Shown here in pieces: positions 35,190 through 43,740 of a stretch of DNA of 64,000 nt. A program made the position numbers and the translations under genes. Position 1 is the stretch's first letter. The number at the start of each line of letters is the position of its first letter. Under the pieces are notes generated by a model, which was given only the letters and a program-made list of their open reading frames with translations, had not been told where the DNA came from and made no database searches. Source of the DNA: an uncultured Kiritimatiellota bacterium (GTDB taxonomy: Bacteria > Verrucomicrobiota > Kiritimatiellia > RFP12 > UBA1067); assembly GCA_934667425.1 (NCBI GenBank), contig CAKULV010000001.1:62001-126000 (forward strand). The letters are read 5' to 3'.

Positions 35190-36263
35190 ATGATGAATTT
35201 GCTGGACAGGGCGGCGGAAACGCCGAGGACGCTTGCGCATCGGGAACTGGTTGGACTCTTGACCTGGCCCGACGCTCAGGAGCTTTATGCGGCGGCATAT
35301 GACGTCAAGGTGCGCGAGGTGGGCAAGAAGGTGTCGATACGTGCGCTCGTCGAATGCGGGAATGTCTGCGAGAAGGACTGCCTCTACTGCGGCATACGCA
35401 AGGGAAACGGCAAGGTCCATCGATATGTGATGGATGCCGATGGGATAGTCCGGGAGGCCGAATGGGCGTTCAGGGCCGGATACGGGAACCTTGTATTGCA
35501 GTCTGGCGAACAGACCGGCGAACGGCACACGGAAATGGTCGAAGATGTCCTGCGGCGCATACACGGATTCGGCGGCGAAGAGTTCGGCGTTACGCTGAGC
35601 CTTGGCGAGCAGACCGAGGATGCCTACCGTCGCTGGCGAGATGCCGGTGCTCACAGGTATCTTTTGCGCATAGAGACATCAAATCCGAAACTTTACACGA
35701 AGATACATCCTCCCGACCATTTGTGGGATCGGCGGGTGGAGTGTCTGCGGGCATTGCGCAGGTGCGGCTACCAGGTCGGAAGCGGAGTGATGGCCGGACT
35801 CCCGGGGCAGACAGTGGATGACCTCGCCTCGGACATCGAATTCTTTGCGTCTGAAGATATCGACATGATTGGGATGGGGCCGTATATCCCACATCCCGAT
35901 ACGCCACTGGGCAAACAGGTGGAATGGTCGGCGGATTCGGCGGCGAAGCGTCTTGAGCTTGGGCTGCGCATGATAGCCGTAACGCGCTTGCATCTGCATG
36001 ACGTGAACATCGCGGCGGCGACGGCTTTGCAGGCGCTTGACCCAGACGGACGCGAAAAGGGGTTGCTTGTCGGCGCGAACGTGATGATGCCGAACATAAC
36101 GGATGTGGGATGTCGCGCAGACTATCAGCTGTATCTCGGCAAGCCATGCCTTGAGGAAGATCCTGCCGCGTCGCGGGAGAAGCTCGAACGGCGCATTGCC
36201 GCCATCGGCGAGACGATAAATTGGAACAGGCGAGGGGATTCGCCACATTGGGAACGAAGATGA
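35190..36263 (+). CDS. hydE: HydE-like radical SAM enzyme
   Basis: 357 residues. Cx3CxxC motif in CEKDCLYCG (about residues 60-67) binds the 4Fe-4S cluster of radical SAM enzymes. The N-terminal helix LVGLLTWPD..ELYAAA and the downstream GNLVLQSGEQTG, SLGEQTEDAY, RIETSNPKLY, SGVMAGLPGQT and GMGPYIPHPDTPLG blocks fit [FeFe]-hydrogenase maturase HydE better than BioB. HydE helps build the H-cluster ligand; it implies a hydrogenase elsewhere, consistent with an anaerobe. HydF/HydG are not nearby. The stop overlaps the mnmA start. Confidence 0.82.
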   Translation: MMNLLDRAAETPRTLAHRELVGLLTWPDAQELYAAAYDVKVREVGKKVSIRALVECGNVCEKDCLYCGIRKGNGKVHRYVMDADGIVREAEWAFRAGYGNLVLQSGEQTGERHTEMVEDVLRRIHGFGGEEFGVTLSLGEQTEDAYRRWRDAGAHRYLLRIETSNPKLYTKIHPPDHLWDRRVECLRALRRCGYQVGSGVMAGLPGQTVDDLASDIEFFASEDIDMIGMGPYIPHPDTPLGKQVEWSADSAAKRLELGLRMIAVTRLHLHDVNIAAATALQALDPDGREKGLLVGANVMMPNITDVGCRADYQLYLGKPCLEEDPAASREKLERRIAAIGETINWNRRGDSPHWERR

Positions 36264-37312
36264 AGATAGCAGTTGGACTTTCCGGAGGGGTGGATTCTTC
36301 GGTCGCCGCCCTTTTGCTCAAGGAGGCCGGACATGAAGTGACCGGCGTTACGATGAGACTTTGGCGTGATGGGCGATACCGTGGCGGAGAGCGCGATGCC
36401 TGCTATGGGCCACATGAGGCGGAGGATATAGACCGGGCATCAGACCTTGCGCGTTCGCTCGGCATCGGATATCACGTGTTTGACTGCTCCGAGGAGTACG
36501 AAAGGGCGATAGTGGGATATTTCCGGGAAACGAGCCTCAAGGGACTCACTCCAAACCCGTGCGTGATGTGCAATGCGGCCATGAAGTTCGGGCTGCTTCC
36601 TCAGATGGCAAGAAAGGACGGGCTTGCGTTTGACCGCTTCGCGACGGGGCACTATGCGCGCATCGTCCGCACGGATGGCGGGCGTTTGGCCGTATGCCGC
36701 GCAGTGGACGCCAGGAAAGACCAGAGTTACTTCCTGTACCGCTTGTCTCAAGAGCAGCTTGCCGAGACTATGTTCCCGTTGGGAGGCCTGACAAAGACGG
36801 AAGTGAGAAAGATTGCGGCAGGGCACGGGCTTGTCACGGCAGATCGCATGGATTCGCAGGATTTCTATTCAGGCGACAAGGATGAGCTGATTGGGGCGGT
36901 GGATCGCGAGGGCGACATTGTGGATCTTGCCGGGAATGTCTTGGGACGGCACAATGGATTCTGGCATTTTACCGTAGGGCAGCGCAAAGGAATAGGAGTG
37001 TTCGGTCCCGAGCCGCACTATGTGATCCGCCTTGACGCATGCCACAACAGGGTTGTGGTCGGAAACCGCAGCGAGGCGTTCACAAGGGAGTTCCAGGTTG
37101 TGGACTTGAAATGGATGGGCCACGCAGAGCGGCCCGATCCAATCGCGTGCAGGGTGAAGATCCGGAGCACAGGCGAGCCGGTTGGCCCGGTTACGTTGCG
37201 GCGGGGAGTCTGCATCGCCGATGGCGAAGGGCTTTTCGGTGTTGCGCCGGGGCAGTCCGCGGTGTTTTACGATGATGACGGACGGATTGTCTGCGGGGGT
37301 ATAATAGCGTAG
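36260..37312 (+). CDS. mnmA: tRNA-specific 2-thiouridylase MnmA
   Basis: 350 residues. The ATG at 36260 overlaps the hydE stop (ATGA) and starts directly with the PP-loop: VGLSGGVDSS. Catalytic cysteine in NPCVMCN (about residue 100); QSYFLYRLSQ and the C-terminal GQRKGIGVFG / YVIRLD..NRVVVGN beta domain are typical. Thiolates U34 of Lys, Glu and Gln tRNAs. Family length is about 360, so complete. Confidence 0.93.
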   Translation: MKIAVGLSGGVDSSVAALLLKEAGHEVTGVTMRLWRDGRYRGGERDACYGPHEAEDIDRASDLARSLGIGYHVFDCSEEYERAIVGYFRETSLKGLTPNPCVMCNAAMKFGLLPQMARKDGLAFDRFATGHYARIVRTDGGRLAVCRAVDARKDQSYFLYRLSQEQLAETMFPLGGLTKTEVRKIAAGHGLVTADRMDSQDFYSGDKDELIGAVDREGDIVDLAGNVLGRHNGFWHFTVGQRKGIGVFGPEPHYVIRLDACHNRVVVGNRSEAFTREFQVVDLKWMGHAERPDPIACRVKIRSTGEPVGPVTLRRGVCIADGEGLFGVAPGQSAVFYDDDGRIVCGGIIA

Positions 37313-37324
37313 GGGGCTTTGATA

Positions 37325-37768
37325 ATGAAGGCGTGGGTACAGCGTGTCCTTGAGGCATCCGTAGAGATAGGTGGCGAGAAGGTCTCGGAGATTGGCCAGG
37401 GTTATCTCGTCCTGCTTGGCGTTACGCATTCCGATGCGGAAAAGAACGCCGATGAAATGGCAGAGCGTATTTGCAACCTGCGTATATTCGAGGACGAGAA
37501 CGGCAAGACGAACCGATCGCTGATCGACATAGGCGGCAGTGTGATAGTCGTGTCGCAATTTACGCTTTATGCCGATACGTCGCATGGCAGAAGGCCGGGG
37601 TTCTCGAATGCGGCGCGTCCGGAACGCGCCGAACCGCTCTACGAGCGCGTCGTTGCGAATCTCCGCAAAAGGCTTGGCGATGGACGTGTGGGGACAGGAC
37701 GCTTCGGCGCAGAAATGAAGGTGCGGCTCCTGAATGACGGGCCGTTCTCCGTGGAACTCCTTACGTGA
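37325..37768 (+). CDS. dtd: D-aminoacyl-tRNA deacylase
   Basis: 147 residues, the normal length for DTD. ATG at 37325. The SQFTLYAD motif (with the catalytic Thr) and the C-terminal NDGPFSVEL with the Gly-Pro dipeptide are both present. Removes D-amino acids and glycine mischarged on tRNA. It could be co-transcribed with mnmA, but a TATAAT at 37300-37305, inside the end of mnmA, may give its own promoter. Confidence 0.93.
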   Translation: MKAWVQRVLEASVEIGGEKVSEIGQGYLVLLGVTHSDAEKNADEMAERICNLRIFEDENGKTNRSLIDIGGSVIVVSQFTLYADTSHGRRPGFSNAARPERAEPLYERVVANLRKRLGDGRVGTGRFGAEMKVRLLNDGPFSVELLT

Positions 37769-37796
37769 ATGCCTTTGTCCCGGGAATTTTGGGGTG

Positions 37797-37825
37797 TTGA
37801 CTTTGTATACCCCATGGGGTATAAT
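37797..37825 (+). promoter_or_regulatory. csoR promoter with CsoR operator
   Basis: TTGACT (37797-37802), 17-base spacer, TATAAT (37820-37825). The perfect palindrome TATACCCCATGGGGTATA (37806-37823) covers the spacer and -10. It has the ATACCC-N4-GGGTAT form known for CsoR operators, so copper-free CsoR should repress its own gene. Confidence 0.88.
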
Positions 37826-37853
37826 ACGCGGCGAATTTAAGGGAGATTAGGAA

Positions 37854-38132
37854 ATGCGATACTGCATGGGAGATGCCAAAGCGCTCAAGGTTCGGATCAA
37901 CCGGATCATTGGGCAGCTGAATGGCGTACAGAAGATGCTCGGTGAGGACGTTCCGTGCGAGGACATCCTCACCCAGATCAGTGCCGCAAATGGAGCTCTC
38001 CACAAGATTGGCCTCATGATATTGGAAGGTCACCTTAGGCATTGCGTCCGCGAGGGCATAGAGAACGGCAATGCCGATACGACGATCGAGAATTTTGCGG
38101 ATGCGCTGGAGCATTTCGCGAGCATGACTTGA
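37854..38132 (+). CDS. csoR: CsoR-type copper-sensing repressor
   Basis: 92 residues. All three Cu(I) ligands are at canonical spacing: Cys35, His60, Cys64 (a C-x24-H-x3-C pattern as in CsoR). The all-helical RIIGQLNGVQKML start is typical of the family. Sits between two CsoR-type operators and before a copper ATPase gene, so it controls copper export. Cys-His-Cys favours copper over the formaldehyde or nickel members. Confidence 0.92.
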   Translation: MRYCMGDAKALKVRINRIIGQLNGVQKMLGEDVPCEDILTQISAANGALHKIGLMILEGHLRHCVREGIENGNADTTIENFADALEHFASMT

Positions 38133-38190
38133 CGACTTTATTTCGGAGTGATGGAAGGAAAATTCTGGGAGAATAATTCGCAAAGACGAG

Positions 38191-38206
38191 ATACCCATAC
38201 GGGTAT
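38191..38206 (+). promoter_or_regulatory. Second CsoR operator, before the copper ATPase
   Basis: ATACCCATACGGGTAT: the same ATACCC-N4-GGGTAT inverted repeat as at 37806-37823, with a different centre. It lies 24 bases before the ATPase ATG and overlaps a TATAGG-like -10, so the ATPase gene has its own copper-controlled promoter. Confidence 0.8.
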
Positions 38207-38229
38207 AGGTATTTACATGGAGGCATGAA

Positions 38230-40266
38230 ATGGGAAGTTGCTGTAGTTTGGCCGTAGAAGACAAGGCGGAACATGAGGATGCGGAAAAAAATGGCGTGTC
38301 GGAATGGTTCGCCAAGATGTGCGAACGCCTTGAAAGCGTGCCGGCGCTGTTGCTTGGCGGGGCTTGCCTGCTCGCAAGTTTCCTGATTACGGGTCATTCG
38401 TGCGCCGATGACGGTACGCATGGCGTTGACTGGTGGAATCCGGCGTTTGCGACCGTATTCATCTGCGGGGTGCCGGTATTGAGGGAGGCCATATCGTCAA
38501 TATGGGCGGAAAGAAAGATACGCGCAAGCCTGCTGATATCGATCGCGATGGTCGGATGCCTGTCGATCGGGCAGATATTTGCCGCCGGTGAGGTTGCGTT
38601 CATCATGGCGCTTGGCGAGATGCTTGAGGCCATGACGCTTAAGCGCGCCAAAAAGGGAATGGCGAAGCTTGTCTCTTTGCTCCCGCAGACGGCCCGGTAT
38701 GTGGTGACGTGTCCAAAATGCCTCAGCCAGGGCATGCGGTACAAGGATGTGCCGATAGAAGAGCTTAACGTCGGGGACGGCGTACGCATCCTGCCAGGAG
38801 AGACGATCCCGGTCGATGGTGTGATAACGGAAGGCGAGACCTCTGTAGACCAGAGCGTGATCACGGGGGAGTCGCTGCCGGTTGACAAGCGTGTTGGGGA
38901 CAACGTGTATTCCGGTGCCATAAACCAGTTCGGAGCGGTTACGGTAAGGGTCGGGAAAAAGGGAGAGGACTCGTCGATCCAGAAGCTTGTGCGTCTGGTG
39001 AAGGGGGCGGCAGGCAGGAAATCCAAGATACAGAGGGTCGCCGACAAGTGGGCCGAGATACTCGTGCCCGCCTCGCTTGCCATCGCTGCGCTTACGTTCC
39101 TTGCCGTTTGGGCGTGGCAGGGGGACATGGCCGTCGGGCTTATTCGCGGCGTCACTATACTCGTGGTGTTCTGCCCATGCTCGCTTGCGCTCGCCACGCC
39201 GACTGCGATCATGGCGGCGATCGGACAGGCGACGAAATATGGAGTGATAGTGAAGAGCGGGGAGGCGCTTGAGAAGATGGGGCGCGTTAACGTCGCCTGC
39301 CTTGACAAGACGGGTACGCTGACAACAGGAAAGCTCTCGGTTAGGACCGTTGAGGCATATGGCGATTTGTTTGGCAAGGACGAGATTTTGCGGTTGGCTG
39401 CATCCGTCGAGGCTTCGTCCGAACATCCGCTTGCGAAGGCGATAGTCGCATCGACCGCACCATCGCATTCCACGGTCAAGGATTTCAGGATGGCGCCTGG
39501 CAAGGGCGTGACGGCGGATGTGGACGGACGTTCTGTCGTGTGCGGTACGGAAAAGTGGTTGGCGGAGAATGGCGTCTCGGGTGAAATGGCGTCGAAGGAC
39601 GATGGGATGCGCGATTCCGTGGAGAGGCTGCGCAATGACGGCTGCGCGGTTGTCCTTGTCGCAGTGGACGGAAAGATCGCAGGCGCAATAGCGCTTGCGG
39701 ATACGCTGCGGGAGGATTCGAAGAACACGATTGCGGAATTGCGCAGCGAAGGCGTGTCTCCATGTCTGCTTACGGGGGACAGCGAAGCGACGGCATCTGC
39801 GGTGGCCACGGCGCTTGGAATAGGCGAAGTCCATGCGGAGCTTTTGCCCGGGGAGAAGGCGTCAATGATATCGCAGATTCAGGATGGAGGCCGCTCCGCA
39901 TGCATGGTGGGCGACGGGGTGAACGATGCCGTGGCCCTGAAGACTGCGGATGTGGGCATAGCGATGGGTGGAGAAGGCTGCGACATTGCGGTAGAGGCTG
40001 CGGACATCGCGCTTGTCGGGGATGACATAGGAAAGCTCGCGTACCTGAAGAGGCTGTCTGTCGCGTGCGTGCGCCTCATAAAGCTGAACATATCGATCTC
40101 AATGGGCATCAATGCCGTCGCGATAGCCCTGTCGGTCCTTGGGCTGCTCACGCCCGTCACAGGTGCGCTCGTCCACAATGCCGGATCGCTTCTGGTGGTG
40201 CTGAACGCGGCATTGCTGTATGACCGCAACTATCTTCACGGCGGCAAAAATGCCGCCGCCGCATGA
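38230..40266 (+). CDS. copA: Cu(+)-exporting P1B-type ATPase
   Basis: 678 residues, shorter than usual because no N-terminal HMA metal-binding domain is present; only a CC pair follows the start. Motifs: TGES (actuator), CPC at 315-317 (transmembrane Cu site), phosphorylation site DKTGTLT (D359), HPLAKAI, GDGVNDA. The actuator region contains an extra CPKC pair (TCPKCLSQGM), which I do not recall as a normal feature. Pumps Cu(I) out of the cytoplasm. Shine-Dalgarno GGAGG upstream; controlled by CsoR through the operator before it. Confidence 0.92.
   Translation: MGSCCSLAVEDKAEHEDAEKNGVSEWFAKMCERLESVPALLLGGACLLASFLITGHSCADDGTHGVDWWNPAFATVFICGVPVLREAISSIWAERKIRASLLISIAMVGCLSIGQIFAAGEVAFIMALGEMLEAMTLKRAKKGMAKLVSLLPQTARYVVTCPKCLSQGMRYKDVPIEELNVGDGVRILPGETIPVDGVITEGETSVDQSVITGESLPVDKRVGDNVYSGAINQFGAVTVRVGKKGEDSSIQKLVRLVKGAAGRKSKIQRVADKWAEILVPASLAIAALTFLAVWAWQGDMAVGLIRGVTILVVFCPCSLALATPTAIMAAIGQATKYGVIVKSGEALEKMGRVNVACLDKTGTLTTGKLSVRTVEAYGDLFGKDEILRLAASVEASSEHPLAKAIVASTAPSHSTVKDFRMAPGKGVTADVDGRSVVCGTEKWLAENGVSGEMASKDDGMRDSVERLRNDGCAVVLVAVDGKIAGAIALADTLREDSKNTIAELRSEGVSPCLLTGDSEATASAVATALGIGEVHAELLPGEKASMISQIQDGGRSACMVGDGVNDAVALKTADVGIAMGGEGCDIAVEAADIALVGDDIGKLAYLKRLSVACVRLIKLNISISMGINAVAIALSVLGLLTPVTGALVHNAGSLLVVLNAALLYDRNYLHGGKNAAAA
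40240..40257. terminator. Hairpin between convergent copA and beta-mannosidase genes
   Basis: A 7-bp inverted repeat GGCGGCA...TGCCGCC with an A-rich loop lies at the 3' end of copA, eight bases before the minus-strand gene's stop codon. It could terminate either transcript; there is no clear T-run. Confidence 0.35.
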
Positions 40267-40273
40267 GCGCACC

Positions 40274-42667
40274 TTATTTTATCCAGCCTTTGACCTGCTT
40301 GGGGTCAAACGGCGGTTCGCCGTAGAGAAAGTAGTTGCTGAGCGTAAGGCCATCGCATGAGTATTCGATGTCGATAAGTCCCTGCCCCTCGAATGGAACG
40401 ACTCCGATCTCTGCGGTGGAATTTGCGTCCACGGCATAATCCACGTCGAGCAGCACTTTCCCTGACGCGTGGTCGGTGAATTTCGCGTGCCCTTTGACCG
40501 GATGCAGACGGTCGTTGACGGCAACGGCGCGGTGGTCGTCGAACAGCATCACGAGTTCGTCCTGCTGCACCATCTTGATCGTGTGGTACGCACGTTTCTT
40601 GCCGCCCCAGTAGTCTACGACGGCATCCGATATCTGCGGCCATCCGTCACGCACGTTCCACCAGATGAGGCCGTTCTTGCCATTGAACTTCTTTCCACGG
40701 AACTGCTCCACGAAAGTCTTCATCGCCTCGCCCTGTACGAACTGGCTTTGCCATATGAATTCGTCGAGGTCGTGCGGCACCGAGCCAAACACGGAATTCA
40801 CCTGCTTGGTCATGAGGCTGTTCCGTCCAGTATGGATGATGGACTTCTCGTCCGTGCCGAATGCGTTTGACGCCTTCGCCTGCCATTCGTCGTTCCAGTG
40901 GAAATCTTTGAGCGGATCGTTTCCGGTGATCTTGGTCCACGGATATACGCTATTTTTCGTCATCATTCGTTCGAGGGATTTGCGGTTGGGACAGCCGTGA
41001 TACCCCATTTCGCTTGCGAAGTAGCATGGCGAATTCGTATAGAACGGCACCTTGTAGTATCCTCTGGCTCCCCATAGGTGGCCTTCCGGCTTTGTGGCCT
41101 TTTTCGCATATACGTCTGGGCTTACATATGGCGAACTGGGAAGATAGTCGTGCATCGGATCGTGTTCCCATATCACGTCTGGGATGGTCTTGCGTGAATT
41201 GCGGTCGTGGTTCGGATCGAAGCGTCTGCCCAGTTCGCCGCCAAGTTTCCAGTAGAACGCGCCGTCATTCTCGTTGTTGCCGCTCCAGAGGGCGAGAGAC
41301 GCATGGTTGCGGAAACGCAGCACCACGTCAAGTATCTCCTTGCTGGTGAGGTTCGCGTATTCGTCGTCTTGAGGAAATACTGAACATCCGGTCATGAAGT
41401 CCTGCCACACCATGATGCCATTCGCGTCGCACCAGTCGAACAGCTCTTCGGGTTCATACACGCCGCCTCCCCAGATTCGGATCATGTTGCAGTTGAGGTC
41501 TTTGACAAGCTCCAGCGTGGGGATCAGGAACTCGCGGTCGCGGCTGTGGAAGCTGTCGAGTGGAACCCAGTTTGTCCCGCGTATGTAGCAGGGCCTGCCG
41601 TTCACGATGAAGCGGAACTCGCCGGGCTTGTCGGGATAGATGTCGCGGTTTTCGAGGCGAATGCTGCGGAAGCCGATCTTCTGCGAGTTCCGTGCGAGAA
41701 GGGTGCCGTCATCTGCGACGAGTTCCACCGTGGCGTCGTACAGGGCCGGTTCTCCCCATCCGCGCGGCCCCCAGAATTCAACGTCCTTCACTGGAGCCCC
41801 GTGCGACTGGGAAAAGACATGATAGGTGTTGAACCGTTTCACGCATTCGTGGATGCGCTTGCCGTTGCGTTCGACCGTATAGCGTATGTCGGCATTTCCG
41901 ATGTGGCGGAATGGCGCCTGAAGGCGCGCGCGGCATCCAACGCGGGCCGTCTTCGCCCTTGTGTTCACATCAGTTACCAGCCATGCGACTTCGTCGATGC
42001 GGCACGCATCCTCGATGTCGATGCGCACGCTTCTCCACAGTCCGGATACGAATGCGCGCGGGAAGATGTCCCAGCCGCCCATGTGTCCGGCCTTGCGGTA
42101 CGGTTCGCCGTCCGCACCGCCATCCATGCAGTAGCCGAGCACCCCGATCGTGCGGTACTGCGCATCGAGCATGAGCGAGCGGATCAGGACCTGAACGATA
42201 TTCTCTCCCGGCTTCAGCCTTTTCGTCACGTCGAACTTGTGCGGGATCAGCATGTTTTCCGCTTCGCCGATCTTTTCTCCATTGAGGAATATGTCGGCGA
42301 GCGTATCAATCCCATCGAAGACCAACATTGCCCGCTCGCCGGATTTGGCGTCAAACGCAGGAGCGGAGAACGTGCGCGTGTACAGCCATTCATATCCCTC
42401 GTATGGACGAAACTTGAAGATGTTCAGACCAATCTCTGGCTCGGGCAGTATCCCGACCGCAACGAGGTCGAGTTCGCAGGTTCCGGGCACGGTCGCATCG
42501 GCAGTCTTGTGTTCAGGGATGTCGAGCGTCCGCACGGCTCCGTCGTCCGGCTGCGGGAAGTAGTCGAGTTTCCATTTTCCGTCGAGCGTAACCGACGTTC
42601 CGCCGAAGGCCATTGTCGCGCAAACCGCTGCGGCGGTAAGCATTCCGCCTCTTGATGCGAATGTCAT
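40274..42667 (-). CDS. Secreted GH2 beta-mannosidase
   Basis: 797 residues on the minus strand. Signal peptide-like start (MTFASRGGMLTAAAVCATMAFGG), GGAAGGA Shine-Dalgarno. N-terminal jelly roll with VPGTCELDLVAVGI and IDTLADIFLNG, then YIRGTNWVPLDSF, MIRIWGGGVYEPEELFDWCDANGIMVWQDF, and acid/base in WSGNNEND: all hallmarks of GH2 beta-mannosidases. The nucleophile Glu was not pinned down; ASEMGYHGCPN is the likely strand. The signal peptide suggests periplasmic breakdown of manno-oligosaccharides. The only intact minus-strand gene I accept in the window. Confidence 0.9.
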   Translation of the reverse strand: MTFASRGGMLTAAAVCATMAFGGTSVTLDGKWKLDYFPQPDDGAVRTLDIPEHKTADATVPGTCELDLVAVGILPEPEIGLNIFKFRPYEGYEWLYTRTFSAPAFDAKSGERAMLVFDGIDTLADIFLNGEKIGEAENMLIPHKFDVTKRLKPGENIVQVLIRSLMLDAQYRTIGVLGYCMDGGADGEPYRKAGHMGGWDIFPRAFVSGLWRSVRIDIEDACRIDEVAWLVTDVNTRAKTARVGCRARLQAPFRHIGNADIRYTVERNGKRIHECVKRFNTYHVFSQSHGAPVKDVEFWGPRGWGEPALYDATVELVADDGTLLARNSQKIGFRSIRLENRDIYPDKPGEFRFIVNGRPCYIRGTNWVPLDSFHSRDREFLIPTLELVKDLNCNMIRIWGGGVYEPEELFDWCDANGIMVWQDFMTGCSVFPQDDEYANLTSKEILDVVLRFRNHASLALWSGNNENDGAFYWKLGGELGRRFDPNHDRNSRKTIPDVIWEHDPMHDYLPSSPYVSPDVYAKKATKPEGHLWGARGYYKVPFYTNSPCYFASEMGYHGCPNRKSLERMMTKNSVYPWTKITGNDPLKDFHWNDEWQAKASNAFGTDEKSIIHTGRNSLMTKQVNSVFGSVPHDLDEFIWQSQFVQGEAMKTFVEQFRGKKFNGKNGLIWWNVRDGWPQISDAVVDYWGGKKRAYHTIKMVQQDELVMLFDDHRAVAVNDRLHPVKGHAKFTDHASGKVLLDVDYAVDANSTAEIGVVPFEGQGLIDIEYSCDGLTLSNYFLYGEPPFDPKQVKGWIK

Positions 42668-42733
42668 GTTTCATCCTTCCTTTCTGCCGTTGCCCTGCCG
42701 TCTTGTCATCGGCATTCCAGCAAAAGTGACGCC

Positions 42734-42739
42734 ATTATA
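42734..42739 (-). promoter_or_regulatory. -10 box of the beta-mannosidase gene
   Basis: TATAAT on the minus strand, about 70 bases before the ATG. It lies just beside the broken 5' end of the RhuM-like gene on the other strand, which may show where that gene was cut. Confidence 0.5.
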
Positions 42740-42818
42740 GCATTTCTTGGAAGGGCGGTTGTCCCCAGTCGCCGTTTGCGAGGAGCCCTATCTGCCTTTG
42801 TTGAGAGTGTCCTTTATT

Positions 42819-43661
42819 ATGGCAGAACTGTTCGGTGTCACGCCGCAAAACATAACTTTGCATATGCGAAATGTGTATAAGTCTGGTGAACTTGAAGTTT
42901 CGGCAACTAGTAAGGAATCCTTACTAGTTCAAAATGAGGGCGGACGAAAGATAACGCGCAGGGTGATAGCCTACAATCTTGATGCGATCATATCTGTTGG
43001 GTATCGCGTCAACTCTACGCTCGCAACGCAGTTTAGGATCTGGGCGACAAAAATCTTGAAAGAGTATATTCTACACGGATATGCTCTCAATCAGCAGCGT
43101 CTGCGCCAGCTTGGGCAGGTTGTCGAGGTGATGAAGCGCGTGTCGAACCGACTGGATGCGGGACAGGTCTTGGATGTCGTAAAGACGTACTCGTCGGCAC
43201 TGGACCTTCTGGACGCCTACGACCACCAGACGGTGGGCAAGCCAAAGGCGCGGTCGCGTTCGGTCGAGCTGACTTACGCGGACTGTCGTGCGTTCATCGA
43301 CAACATGACATTCGCTGAGGCGTCGCCGCTTTTCGGCAACGAGAAGGACGGCTCCTTCAAGTCGGCGTTGGGCGTGGTCTACCAGTCCTTCGGCGGAAAG
43401 GATCTCTATCCGTCGGCACAGGAGAAGGCGGCGAACCTTCTTTATCTCGTCACGAAGAACCACGGCTTCTCCGACGGGAACAAGCGCATCGCGGCCGGGC
43501 TCTTCCTCTATTTTCTCCAGCGCAACAGGCTGCTGCTGCGCAAGGATGGCTCCAAGCGCATCGCCGATTCGACGCTTGTCGCGCTGACGGTCATGATTGC
43601 CGAGTCGCGTCCGGCAGAAAAGGAAATGATGGTCAACCTCGTCATGACCTTCTTGGCCTGA
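42819..43661 (+). CDS. RhuM/Fic family protein, 5'-truncated
   Basis: From the ATG at 42819 about 280 residues. N-terminal RhuM DNA-binding-like part: MAELFGVTPQNITLHMRNVYKSGEL, NLDAIISVGYRVNS, then a Fic/DOC fold with HGFSDGNKR (HxFx(D/E)GNKR AMPylase motif, His included). Relatives have ~20 more residues before MAELFGV (a VWLTQ.Q helix); here the upstream frame is unrelated, so the 5' end has been lost or replaced. No clear Shine-Dalgarno. It may be a pseudogene or a shortened but active gene. A perfect 12-bp inverted repeat with a one-base centre lies inside it. Confidence 0.75.
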   Translation: MAELFGVTPQNITLHMRNVYKSGELEVSATSKESLLVQNEGGRKITRRVIAYNLDAIISVGYRVNSTLATQFRIWATKILKEYILHGYALNQQRLRQLGQVVEVMKRVSNRLDAGQVLDVVKTYSSALDLLDAYDHQTVGKPKARSRSVELTYADCRAFIDNMTFAEASPLFGNEKDGSFKSALGVVYQSFGGKDLYPSAQEKAANLLYLVTKNHGFSDGNKRIAAGLFLYFLQRNRLLLRKDGSKRIADSTLVALTVMIAESRPAEKEMMVNLVMTFLA

Positions 43662-43719
43662 GCTCCAAGAGCCGTGCCGAGTGTCTGACCCCAGTGGTTC
43701 AAACACCTTGGTTTTGTGC

Positions 43720-43725
43720 TATAAT
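43720..43725 (+). promoter_or_regulatory. -10 box of the nucleotidyltransferase gene
   Basis: TATAAT 15 bases before the ATG at 43741, so a very short leader. The -35 is not clear. Confidence 0.6.
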
Positions 43726-43740
43726 TCAACCATTCTTTAC

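Noticed and set aside
38151..38229. 25-codon open frame between csoR and copA
   Set aside because: It spans the CsoR operator and promoter and has no Shine-Dalgarno; regulatory DNA explains it better.
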